Shown: piece after piece, positions 1 through 6,653 of the stretch | Layout: every line of letters begins with the position of its first letter | How positions within the stretch are numbered: position 1 is the first letter of the stretch | DNA from: Lentisphaeria bacterium UBA1724 | GTDB lineage: Bacteria; Verrucomicrobiota; Lentisphaeria; Oligosphaerales; Oligosphaeraceae | Assembly (NCBI GenBank): GCA_002315885.1 | Contig: DCIO01000058.1 | Coordinates: 1,162 to 23,400 of the forward strand | DNA length: 22,239 nucleotides | Direction of reading: 5' to 3' | Position numbers and translations under genes: made by a program | Notes under the pieces: model-generated | Databases searched by the model: none | Seen by the model: the letters and a program-made list of their open reading frames with translations, nothing else | What the model was told of the DNA's origin: nothing

Positions 1-9
1 CCCCTCCTT
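1..9 (-). promoter_or_regulatory. Strong Shine-Dalgarno for a gene beyond the left edge
   Basis: The minus strand reads AAGGAGGGG immediately after the heptamer array, with no terminator-like hairpin between it and the preceding stop codon. This suggests the aminotransferase operon continues off the window. The last ATG of the array (12 to 10) is also in frame through this stretch, so it could itself be the next gene's start; the window ends too soon to decide. Confidence 0.5.
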
Positions 10-50
10 CATTAAGCATTAAGCATTAAGCATTAAGCATTAAGCATTAA
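10..50 (-). repeat. Heptamer tandem repeat (TTAATGC)n after aminotransferase gene
   Basis: Read on the minus strand, five exact copies of TTAATGC and a final partial TTAATG follow directly after the TAA stop of the aminotransferase gene at 51-1367. Each unit holds TTAATG, so stop-like and start-like triplets overlap in it. The array ends against AAGGAGGGG (9 to 1), which looks like an SD for a gene beyond the window. Because the unit is 7 bp, loss or gain of one copy shifts frame and changes stop-to-SD distance. The repeat is seen directly; any regulatory role is inference. Confidence 0.9.
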
Positions 51-1367
51 TTACTTCCCTGCCTTCATCTCGCGAACGGCCTCGACCACGGCGTTGGCCT
101 GGTATTCGACCTGCTCCTGCGTGAGGTTGTAGATGGGCAGATGGGTGTAAGCGGTATAGAACATCCGCTCGGTGTTGGGGCACGTTGCGGCGATTTCGTC
201 CTCGTTGTAGCCCATATCCTTCATCACCTGGAAGCGGTACATGGGACCGAAGTGGGTGATGTTGGTGAGGCCCTTCTCCTTGAGCTTCTTCTCCAGCTGG
301 CGGATGTCGCCACCGACCTTTGCGGGATCGATGCGCAGGAGATAGAGGTGGTGGGTACCGAAGGTATCCGCGGTATCCTGCTTTTCGACCAGGATGCCGT
401 CCTCCTGGGAGAGCACCGCGTTGGTGTATTCGGCGGCCTTGCGGCGCTGGGCGATGATGTCGTTCAGACGAGCCATCTGCAGCTTCAGGCCCAGTGCCTG
501 GATTTCCGTGATGGAGTAGTTGCCCGCAATCTGGACATTGCCGAAACGGTCACGCAGGGAGACGATGTCGTAGAGCCAATCCTTGATCTGGCGGCTGGCA
601 TCCAATCCCAGGAAACGGGAGGAATTGAACTGCTTGCCGGCGAAATCCTGGTCGGTCAGCAGGATACCGCCCTCGCCCATGGAGGTGATGTTCTTGACTT
701 CGTGCAGAGAGAAGCCGCCGAAGTGGCCGATGGTTCCCAGATACTTGCCCTTGTACTTGCCGCCCATGCCGTGAGCGCAGTCTTCCATGACGTAGAGGCC
801 GTGCTTCTTCGCCAATTCCATGATGGGATCCATGTCCACGGGATAGCCACCCAGGTGCACGGGGACGATCATCTTGGTCTTGGGAGTGATCTTGCGCTCC
901 ACATCGGCGGGATCCAGGTTCAGGGTAACGGGATCCACATCCGCGAAAACCACCTTCGCACCGATGTGCAGAGGATAAGCCATGGTGGCGATGAAGGTGA
1001 TGGCGGGCATGATGACCTCGTCGCCTGCCTTCAGACCAGAGAACTTGTATGCCACTTCCATGCCGGAAGTCCAGCAATTGGTCAGGATGGCATACTTGGA
1101 ACCGAAGGTCTCCTTGGCGGCCGCCTCGGCTTCGTTCACCTTGTCGCCCATGGTCAACTTCATGGCCTTGCCGGAAACCGCCGCCAATGCCTCGATGTCC
1201 TGGCAGACCTTCGCGTATGCGTCGGCATAACCGGGCTTGTCCGTGTCAGGCAGGAGGAATTTGACGAACTCCTTCACATCGCCGCCATTGTAGAACTCGC
1301 CGACTGCGTACCACGGCACCTTGCTGGGGCCCACTGCATAACGGAAATCGTTGTTGCTTTCAGCCAT
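51..1367 (-). CDS. DegT/DnrJ/EryC1/StrS-family PLP aminotransferase (operon gene 3)
   Basis: This 438-residue protein is a fold-type I PLP-dependent sugar aminotransferase of the DegT/DnrJ/EryC1/StrS family. The family moves an amino group, usually from glutamate or glutamine, onto a keto-sugar or keto-cyclitol in the cytoplasm. The expected Schiff-base lysine is Lys225 in FSLHEVKNITSMGEGG. The aspartate that pairs with the pyridine nitrogen is Asp196 in YVMEDCAH, 29 residues upstream, the same spacing as in the second aminotransferase here. The cofactor phosphate region reads TNCWTSGMEVA rather than the common NGTAALHLAL pattern, so this copy is divergent. About 80 residues precede the usual core. 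The ATG is preceded by GAGGG at good spacing and lies 42 bp after the Gfo/Idh gene. The substrate is not recognisable; the neighbour suggests a 3-keto sugar or inosose. The family call is firm, the substrate is not. Confidence 0.9.
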   Translation of the reverse strand: MAESNNDFRYAVGPSKVPWYAVGEFYNGGDVKEFVKFLLPDTDKPGYADAYAKVCQDIEALAAVSGKAMKLTMGDKVNEAEAAAKETFGSKYAILTNCWTSGMEVAYKFSGLKAGDEVIMPAITFIATMAYPLHIGAKVVFADVDPVTLNLDPADVERKITPKTKMIVPVHLGGYPVDMDPIMELAKKHGLYVMEDCAHGMGGKYKGKYLGTIGHFGGFSLHEVKNITSMGEGGILLTDQDFAGKQFNSSRFLGLDASRQIKDWLYDIVSLRDRFGNVQIAGNYSITEIQALGLKLQMARLNDIIAQRRKAAEYTNAVLSQEDGILVEKQDTADTFGTHHLYLLRIDPAKVGGDIRQLEKKLKEKGLTNITHFGPMYRFQVMKDMGYNEDEIAATCPNTERMFYTAYTHLPIYNLTQEQVEYQANAVVEAVREMKAGK

Positions 1368-1409
1368 TTTCTTACCCTCTGTAAAAGAATGTTACTACGT
1401 TATCTCGAA

Positions 1410-2483
1410 CTAAATTGCCATGACCTTGCCGCCATTCTGGGCGGACTCATGGGCCTTGCGGCAGAGACGGAGATTGCGGATGCCGTCGGAGCCATCCAGG
1501 AGCTTGCCAGTGATGATGGACACCGCGTGGGCGTCAATCTGTGCCTGGTAGATGTTCTGGAAGGTCGTGGGAGCCAGCTGGCGCACGCCGTCGGCGGTCT
1601 CCACTTCCAGGTGGACCTTGAAAGGCTCGTCCTTATGTCCGGAAAATTGGAACATAGTGCCAAATCCGCGCATTACACCCTTGTCGCCGTAGATTTCATA
1701 GCCCTGGGCGCACATTGTGCCAACAAATCCGCCGCGGGGTTCACTGAAGGCGACCATCACGGAGCCCTGCAGGCCATTCTTCATGGTGAACTTGATGTAT
1801 GCGCCATTCTCGGCCACGATGTCCATGGTCTTGGGAATGTATGCCGCCGCCACGGAGACGATCTCGGAGTCGAAGAGGTATTCCGCCATGTAGAAGCAAT
1901 GGGATGCCACATCGCCGATGGGGCCGCCCATCTCCTCGATCTTGGAACAACGCCAGGTGGCCGCCTCCTGAGGAGTGGCACCATAGAGGAACTGCATGTG
2001 GAAAGTGCTGTCGTTGACGGCGCCCACCGCACCCGTCGCCAATTCCTGCTTGGCCAGGCGGTTGAAGGCGTTGTTCACCATCATCTGGTCAACGCTCAAG
2101 GACAGGCCCTTCTCCTGGGCCTTGGCACGCATGGCCTCGGCGTCCTCAATGCTGGTAGAAATAGGCTTTTCCACCATCACGTGCTTGCCGGCATCCATGG
2201 CCTTCAGCGCCAATGCCGCATGGCTGGCGTTGTTGGTGGCGATGTAGACCGCGTCGATGGACGCATCTGCCAGGATTTCCTCGAAGGAACCATACCACTT
2301 CAGGCCCAGTGCCTCCACGGCGGATTGACGGGCGGGATTGACGTCCGTGGCGCCAACCAGCTCGCAATGAGGCAGCGCCTCCGTGAAGCGTGCCTTGTCC
2401 ATGGCAAAACCCTCTTTGGCGATACGGTTTTCAGCGATGCCGCCGAAGCCCACCAGGGCGTATGTAACTTTTCCGTTTTTCAT
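1410..2483 (-). CDS. Gfo/Idh/MocA-family NAD(P)-dependent oxidoreductase (operon gene 2)
   Basis: This is a dehydrogenase of the Gfo/Idh/MocA family (357 residues from the chosen ATG). Such enzymes oxidise a hydroxyl of sugars, nucleotide sugars or inositols with NAD(P). The N-terminal Rossmann fold begins YALVGFGGIAENR, followed by IDAVYIATNNASHAALALKAMDAGKHVMVEKPIS, which includes the family's EKP motif with its catalytic lysine. The C-terminal alpha/beta domain holds GGPIGDVASHCFYMAEYL, where the family usually has D-x3-H-x2-D; His is kept but the last Asp is not. A GTG at 2516 would add 11 residues, but it lies inside a stable hairpin, and homology starts after ATG 2483. Neither start has a clear SD. 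Lying between two aminotransferases, it probably makes the keto group that one or both aminate. StrI of streptidine biosynthesis and WlbA-type enzymes are family precedents for that role. Confidence 0.88.
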   Translation of the reverse strand: MKNGKVTYALVGFGGIAENRIAKEGFAMDKARFTEALPHCELVGATDVNPARQSAVEALGLKWYGSFEEILADASIDAVYIATNNASHAALALKAMDAGKHVMVEKPISTSIEDAEAMRAKAQEKGLSLSVDQMMVNNAFNRLAKQELATGAVGAVNDSTFHMQFLYGATPQEAATWRCSKIEEMGGPIGDVASHCFYMAEYLFDSEIVSVAAAYIPKTMDIVAENGAYIKFTMKNGLQGSVMVAFSEPRGGFVGTMCAQGYEIYGDKGVMRGFGTMFQFSGHKDEPFKVHLEVETADGVRQLAPTTFQNIYQAQIDAHAVSIITGKLLDGSDGIRNLRLCRKAHESAQNGGKVMAI

Positions 2484-2514
2484 GGTAGTAAAAGAAGTGT
2501 ATTGAAACGCAAAC

Positions 2515-2541
2515 ACGGCGAGCCCACAAAGGGCCCGCCGT
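2515..2541 (-). other. Intercistronic hairpin between aminotransferase and Gfo/Idh genes
   Basis: On the minus strand ACGGCGGGCCC and GGGCTCGCCGT form an 11-bp stem with one G-U pair and a 5-nt loop (TTTGT). It starts 23 bp past the stop of the upstream aminotransferase gene. Only scattered T runs (GTTTGCGTTTC) follow, so it is a poor intrinsic terminator. It may protect or attenuate the message, giving the first gene higher expression than the two behind it. That role is inference. Confidence 0.6.
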
Positions 2542-2564
2542 TTGGATATACGCGAGTTGCTAGA

Positions 2565-3893
2565 CTACTTCATGTAGTAAGCGGCGACCTTCTTGAAGGC
2601 ATCGATATCCGCCTGGATGTGCTCCTCGGTGTAGGTAGGATGGGTCCAGAAGGAGATGGTGCGGTCGGTGAGCCAGTGAGCCATCTTGCAATCGAACTTG
2701 GTGTAGTCGATGTTGCGGCTGCGGGGATCATTGAAGGGATAGCCAGCAACGCCGAAGCCCTTGCGCAGGGTGTAGGCCTCTTCCTTGTACATCTCGGGCC
2801 ACAGCACGCTGTAGGCGGCGGCACCTTCTGCCTGGACGGCGGCGATGAACTCCTTGCAGGAGCACTTCAGCTTGTCGGTGTCCAGAACGAAGGGCACCAG
2901 CCAGAAGCAGTTCTGGCGGTCCTTGGTGTCCACGGGCAGATACTTGATGAGGGGATGCCCCTTCAGGCCCTTGATCAGCATCTTGCCCAGCTTGATGCGC
3001 TGAGGCAGGTTCCAGATGTCAAAACGCTCCAGCTCGCCCAGACCAATCTGGCTCTGGATCTCGGTCATGCGGAAGTTGAAGCCCACGCGACGATGGATGT
3101 AGAGCTGCTTGCCTTCCTTCTCCAACAGGTTCATCTTCTCCTTCACATCGTAACCGTGGTCACGGAAGGAACGGCACTCCCAGGCCAGGTCGTCGTCGTT
3201 GGTGCAGACCATGCCGCCTTCGCCACCAGTGGTGAAGTGCTTGCTCTGGCAGAAGCTGAAGCAGCCCACGTTACCGATGGTACCGGCCTTCTTGCCTTTG
3301 TAAACACCACCAAAGCACTGGGCGCAGTCCTCAACCACAAACAGGTTGTGCTTCTTCGCAATCGCCATGATGGGATCCATGTCCGCGACCATGCCATACA
3401 GGTGGACAACCACGATGGCGCGGGTACGCTCGGTGATGGCGGCCTCGATCTTCTTGGGGTCCATCAGGTGGTCGGTGTCAACGTCAACGAAGACGGGCAA
3501 CGCACCAGCCTGCAGGGCGCAGAAGGAGGAAGCGATGAAGCTGTAGGAGGTGCAGATGACTTCGTCACCAGGGCCAATGCCCAGGGAGGCCAGCGCAACG
3601 TGCAGAGCCGCGGTGCCGTTGGCAACACTGATGGCGTTCTTCACACCCAGCCACTTCGCCCAGGCGGCCTCAAACTGCTGACCAACCTTGCCAGTCCAGT
3701 AGTTCACTTTGCCACTCTTCAGAATCTCCGCAACCTTGTCGATGGTCTTGGGATTGAACTGGGGCCACGCGGGGAAGGCCTTGTCATAAACCTTCGAACC
3801 ACCCAAAATCGCCAACTTGCCAGCATCACACTTCTTCGCACATGCCTTCTTCTCAACGGGCTTCTTCGCAGCAGCTTTCTTCGCAACAGCCAT
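2565..3893 (-). CDS. DegT/DnrJ/EryC1/StrS-family PLP aminotransferase with Lys/Ala-rich N-tail (operon gene 1)
   Basis: This 442-residue PLP aminotransferase is closer to the family norm than its operon partner. It has NGTAALHVALASLGIGPGDEV for phosphate binding, EDCAQCFGG with Asp189, and SFCQSKHFTTGGEGG with the probable Schiff-base Lys218. The start GGSKVYDKAFPAWPQF resembles the opening of glutamine:scyllo-inosose or 2-deoxy-scyllo-inosose aminotransferases (StsC/BtrR type), so a cyclitol or amino-sugar product is plausible but unproven. Before the core lies an odd tail of about 25 residues rich in Lys, Ala and Cys (MAVAKKAAAKKPVEKKACAK), like a histone-type basic tail and not part of the family fold. 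The ATG has TAGGAG at 8-nt spacing. It is the first gene of the minus-strand operon, with an AT-rich promoter region upstream. Confidence 0.92.
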   Translation of the reverse strand: MAVAKKAAAKKPVEKKACAKKCDAGKLAILGGSKVYDKAFPAWPQFNPKTIDKVAEILKSGKVNYWTGKVGQQFEAAWAKWLGVKNAISVANGTAALHVALASLGIGPGDEVICTSYSFIASSFCALQAGALPVFVDVDTDHLMDPKKIEAAITERTRAIVVVHLYGMVADMDPIMAIAKKHNLFVVEDCAQCFGGVYKGKKAGTIGNVGCFSFCQSKHFTTGGEGGMVCTNDDDLAWECRSFRDHGYDVKEKMNLLEKEGKQLYIHRRVGFNFRMTEIQSQIGLGELERFDIWNLPQRIKLGKMLIKGLKGHPLIKYLPVDTKDRQNCFWLVPFVLDTDKLKCSCKEFIAAVQAEGAAAYSVLWPEMYKEEAYTLRKGFGVAGYPFNDPRSRNIDYTKFDCKMAHWLTDRTISFWTHPTYTEEHIQADIDAFKKVAAYYMK

Positions 3894-4208
3894 GGTAATT
3901 TCTCCTAAAAAACAGGTTTGAGCTTAATGAGGGAACTAATGAAACAACAAAAAAAATCAATTATAATACAAAATCGGAGTATTCAGAAGAAACACACTTT
4001 AGAATTTAGCACCATTTCGAATTATATTGCAATTTTATTTTCAATTGAATTCGGATAAATGCCTCGTTTTCGTGCATTAACTTCTGTCAACGGGAATAAA
4101 GATAATGCCAATGAAACAATTTGCCATAAAAATGTGAAGAAAAACTGAGCTATATTCTCACAAAACTGTTTTACGATGCAATCATAAAGAATTTCTTGAA
4201 TATCATAG
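3894..4208. promoter_or_regulatory. AT-rich divergent intergenic region
   Basis: This 315-bp region separates the minus-strand aminotransferase operon from the plus-strand glycoside hydrolase. It is clearly AT-richer than both flanking genes and holds no credible ORF or RNA gene. On the minus strand a TATAAT (3965 to 3960) could be the operon's -10, but its -35 (TTCTGA, 17-bp spacing) is weak. On the plus strand TATATT at 4151-4156, 52 bp before the ATG, is the best -10 candidate, without a convincing -35. Just past it, AAAAC-T-GTTTT (4162-4172) is a small palindrome at the expected transcription start, where a repressor could bind. All site calls here are low-confidence inference. Confidence 0.4.
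3901..3907 (-). promoter_or_regulatory. Shine-Dalgarno of the first aminotransferase gene
   Basis: The minus strand reads TAGGAGA followed by AATTACC and the ATG at 3893. The match and spacing are near ideal and fix this start, so the unusual Lys-rich tail is translated. Confidence 0.75.
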
Positions 4209-6407
4209 ATGGATTACCTATCGATTCACGAGTATCCCCTTCCGACGCGTCATGAAGGCGGTGCATTAGGCAATGGCTATTTAGGGCTATATGCCTGGGG
4301 TTCGGGGCGAGTGCTATCCCTGACCATAGGCTGCAGTGCGTTATGGGACCACCGTGGTGGTCTTTCCTGGTCACCGAAACAGAATTTTCACGACATTTTG
4401 AAGTGCCTTCGTGCCAATGACGAGGCAGGTTTGAAGGCGATTTATCCCCACAGCCAGGAGTATTACAAATGGCGTGAGAAGATTCCCAGCATCATCCCCG
4501 TTGGGCGTGTGGACTTGACTCTGTCGGAGGGATGCGTCCTGCTCCGGAACGAATTGGATCGCGGTACAGGTCTTCTTCGCGTCATTTACGCCACGCCCGT
4601 TGGTGAATCCGCAGTGGAAATCCGTCTGGACATGCAGGAGAAGGGTCTTGTTGCCTTCCGATGTGATGCAAACATCCCCTGTAAGCTCTTGTCGGGCTAC
4701 GATTGCTGTGTCCAGGACACGAAGAACACCTTCGATCCCATGGGCGCCTGCGAATTCCCCCATCCACGCCTGACGGCGCGCGGTTCATTCCAGTCCTTCG
4801 TACAGGAGATGCCCGCGGATCCCGCCTACGGCATGGCGTTGCGCCAGGATAGCGAATTGCACACCCTGCGCTATCGCCAGAATACCCCCGCGGAGGAACT
4901 GCAGGCATTCTTTGACGGCATGGAGTCTGTGGAGTGGTCCGCCTTCGACCAGAAGAACCGTTCCTGGTGGGAGACCTTCTGGAAGCGTGTCCCCAAACTC
5001 TGGACGGGTGACGACCTGCTGGACGAACTCTACGTGGATGGCCTCTACAAATTCGAGTCCATGACAGAGGAGCACGGCGTTCCCGCGGGATTGCAGGGTC
5101 CCTGGATTGAGGACTGCGGCTTCCCGCCCTGGAGTTCCGACTACCACCTGAACATCAACCTGGAGATGTGCTACTGGCCCAGCTATCGCTCGGGACTATT
5201 CGGCAACCTCCGCAAGGTACTGGACCTGGTCTGGTCCTGGCGGGACACCCTGCGCCACAACGCAAAATGCTATATCGGCATCGACGACGGCTATATGCTG
5301 GCGCACTCCGTGGACGACCGCTGCACCAGCATGGGCAATTTCTGGACGGGCGAAGTGGACCACGCCTGCACCGCCTGGATGGCCCAGATGATGTTCGACT
5401 ACTACGACTACACGGGCGACGAGGAATACCTCAAGACCGTGGCATTCCCCTTCATGAAAGGCGCCATGAATGTCTATCTGGCACAGATGGAGACCGACAC
5501 CGACGGCACACTCTGCCTGCCCCTCACCGTCTCTCCCGAATATGGCGCCGCAGATATGGAAGCCTGGGGCAAGAACGCCTCCTTCCAACTGGCGGCATGC
5601 CACCGACTGAACCGCAACCTCCTCAAGTCCGCCGGAATCCTGGGTGAAGTCCCCGACAAGCGCTGGCTCGACGTGGAAGAACGACTCCCCCTGGCGACCT
5701 TGGGAAAGGACGGCCAGCGGGATGTAATTGCGCTGTGGGAAGACCAGATGCTGGAAGAAAGCCACCGCCATCACTCGCATCTGGCGGGAATCGTCCCCTT
5801 CGACACACTTCCCCAGGATGATCCCAAGTGGTCGAAAATCATCCAGGATTCCCTGATGCAATGGGTGGAAAAGGGCATGGGCCTCTGGACGGGATGGTGC
5901 ATGTCATGGGCGGCGATGCTTCATAATCACCTAGACGAGCCAGAGGCCGCCCAGGAAATCCTCTATCTCTGGAAGCACTTCTTCACCAACAAGGGCGGCA
6001 GTTCCACCCACGACGCACAGCATCCCGGAATCTTCCTCTTCTGCCAACGACGCAATATCATGCAGATGGATGGCGCCATGGGGTGCCTCACTGCCGTCCA
6101 GGACTGCCTCCTGCATAGCAGAAACGGCGTCCTGCATCTCTTCGCAGGCATCGTAAGAGACCCTCATCGCAACGCGGGTTTCCAGGAAATGCCCGCACCT
6201 GGCGGCTTCCTGGTCTCCGCAGAACGGAAGGGGCACACCGCCACTGCAACCATCCGCGCAAACCGCAAGAACACCCTGCGGCTGGTATGCCATTGCGATG
6301 GTAAGCTCCTGACCGCCCTGCCCCAGAATGCCTCTCTCCTTCCCAATGGAGAAATCCAAATTCCCATGGAGAAAGACGAGGTCATCACCCTAGTTTTTTC
6401 GCCCTAA
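4209..6407 (+). CDS. GH95-like glycoside hydrolase, probably cytoplasmic
   Basis: This 732-residue protein matches the layout of GH95 enzymes (alpha-L-fucosidase/galactosidase type, (alpha/alpha)6 barrel). The N-terminal beta domain opens with GGALGNGYLGLYAWG. The barrel holds PAGLQGPWIEDCGFPPWSSD, then YHLNINLEMCYW with Asn315 and Asn317 (the pair that, with an Asp, activates water in the family), then SPEYG with Glu444 as probable general acid, then ESHRHHSHLAGIVPF and QMDGAMG with Asp621 as probable base partner. Family members usually read QIDGNFG at that last site, so the Ala and Met are departures that may alter the substrate. No signal peptide is visible, which implies hydrolysis of imported oligosaccharides. 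An in-frame TAG immediately precedes the ATG and there is no SD, yet homology begins within 20 residues, so the start is secure. The stop codon lies in the loop of a hairpin repeat. Confidence 0.85.
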   Translation: MDYLSIHEYPLPTRHEGGALGNGYLGLYAWGSGRVLSLTIGCSALWDHRGGLSWSPKQNFHDILKCLRANDEAGLKAIYPHSQEYYKWREKIPSIIPVGRVDLTLSEGCVLLRNELDRGTGLLRVIYATPVGESAVEIRLDMQEKGLVAFRCDANIPCKLLSGYDCCVQDTKNTFDPMGACEFPHPRLTARGSFQSFVQEMPADPAYGMALRQDSELHTLRYRQNTPAEELQAFFDGMESVEWSAFDQKNRSWWETFWKRVPKLWTGDDLLDELYVDGLYKFESMTEEHGVPAGLQGPWIEDCGFPPWSSDYHLNINLEMCYWPSYRSGLFGNLRKVLDLVWSWRDTLRHNAKCYIGIDDGYMLAHSVDDRCTSMGNFWTGEVDHACTAWMAQMMFDYYDYTGDEEYLKTVAFPFMKGAMNVYLAQMETDTDGTLCLPLTVSPEYGAADMEAWGKNASFQLAACHRLNRNLLKSAGILGEVPDKRWLDVEERLPLATLGKDGQRDVIALWEDQMLEESHRHHSHLAGIVPFDTLPQDDPKWSKIIQDSLMQWVEKGMGLWTGWCMSWAAMLHNHLDEPEAAQEILYLWKHFFTNKGGSSTHDAQHPGIFLFCQRRNIMQMDGAMGCLTAVQDCLLHSRNGVLHLFAGIVRDPHRNAGFQEMPAPGGFLVSAERKGHTATATIRANRKNTLRLVCHCDGKLLTALPQNASLLPNGEIQIPMEKDEVITLVFSP

Positions 6408-6423
6408 AGGGCTCACACAGAAC
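6400..6423 (+). repeat. Hairpin repeat element, copy A (contains the GH95-like stop codon)
   Basis: The element is a short hairpin, GCCC-TAAA-GGGC (6401-6412), followed by CTCACACAGAAC-type sequence (6412-6423). It matches the reverse complement of 6511-6534 at 21 of 24 positions. Two of the three differences are a compensatory C/G swap that keeps the stem paired. The TAA in the loop is the stop codon of the glycoside hydrolase. No T-tract follows the hairpin on either strand, so a simple intrinsic terminator is unlikely. Confidence 0.75.
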
Positions 6424-6510
6424 AGAAGGGTATTCCACCTTCATCAGTCTCTCCACTTTTTTAAGCCTAGCCTGCCCCCCCCTCTCTTCCCTCTCAGTGT
6501 CCCTCTCTCC

Positions 6511-6534
6511 GTTCTGTGCGAGCGCTTTAGCGCG
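6511..6534 (-). repeat. Hairpin repeat element, copy B, inverted relative to copy A
   Basis: This is the inverted partner of 6400-6423. GTTCTGTGCGAG is followed by a local hairpin GCGC-TTTA-GCGC (6522-6533). Copies A and B could also pair with each other over 24 bp across an 87-nt loop. The layout of two opposed small hairpin units resembles bacterial REP/BIME-type elements, though the sequence is not one I recognise. Confidence 0.75.
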
Positions 6535-6558
6535 AGAAAAGCGAGAAAAGCGCGAAAA
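6532..6558 (+). repeat. Three tandem copies of a 9-bp purine-rich unit
   Basis: GCGAGAAAA occurs twice in succession, followed by GCGCGAAAA with one change. The first copy overlaps the end of hairpin element B. The array lies about 95 bp upstream of recC. It may be slippage product or part of the repeat family; no function can be read from it. Confidence 0.75.
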
Positions 6559-6653
6559 GATGAAAGAATTTTCCCAAAAGCATCGTATATGAGATAGAAG
6601 GCACAATCATCCCGCAATAGCTTAGACATATTCCAACTTCTCCCACCAATACC

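Larger units (their letters stand above)
6408..6653 (+). other. Intergenic region upstream of recC
   Basis: This 246-bp gap carries the inverted hairpin pair (6400-6423 and 6511-6534). Between them is a strongly pyrimidine-rich stretch with a run of eight C (about 6474-6510), and after them a 9-bp purine-rich tandem repeat (6532-6558). The recC ATG at 6654 has no SD; the preceding bases are pyrimidine-rich. CATATT near 6637 and TATATG near 6585 are possible -10 elements, but I could not pair either with a good -35. No small gene was convincing here. Confidence 0.5.

Noticed and set aside
2484..2516. GTG at 2516 as start of the Gfo/Idh gene
   Set aside because: It lies within a strong hairpin and adds 11 residues ahead of the normal Rossmann start; ATG 2483 fits the family.
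141..3908. A 1255-codon open frame on the plus strand running antisense to three genes
   Set aside because: The opposite strand encodes three proteins with clear family motifs and catalytic residues. The frame is open because GC-rich third positions and few TTA, CTA and TCA codons leave the antisense without stops; its protein is His/Leu/Gly-rich with no recognisable domain.
3894..4208. tRNA or small structured RNA in the divergent region
   Set aside because: I found no cloverleaf, T-loop signature or stable GC-rich fold; the region is simply AT-rich.
6391..6412. Intrinsic terminator from the T-run and GCCC-TAAA-GGGC hairpin after the glycoside hydrolase
   Set aside because: On the plus strand the T-run lies before the hairpin, and on the minus strand the hairpin is followed by A residues, so neither strand has a stem followed by a U-tract.
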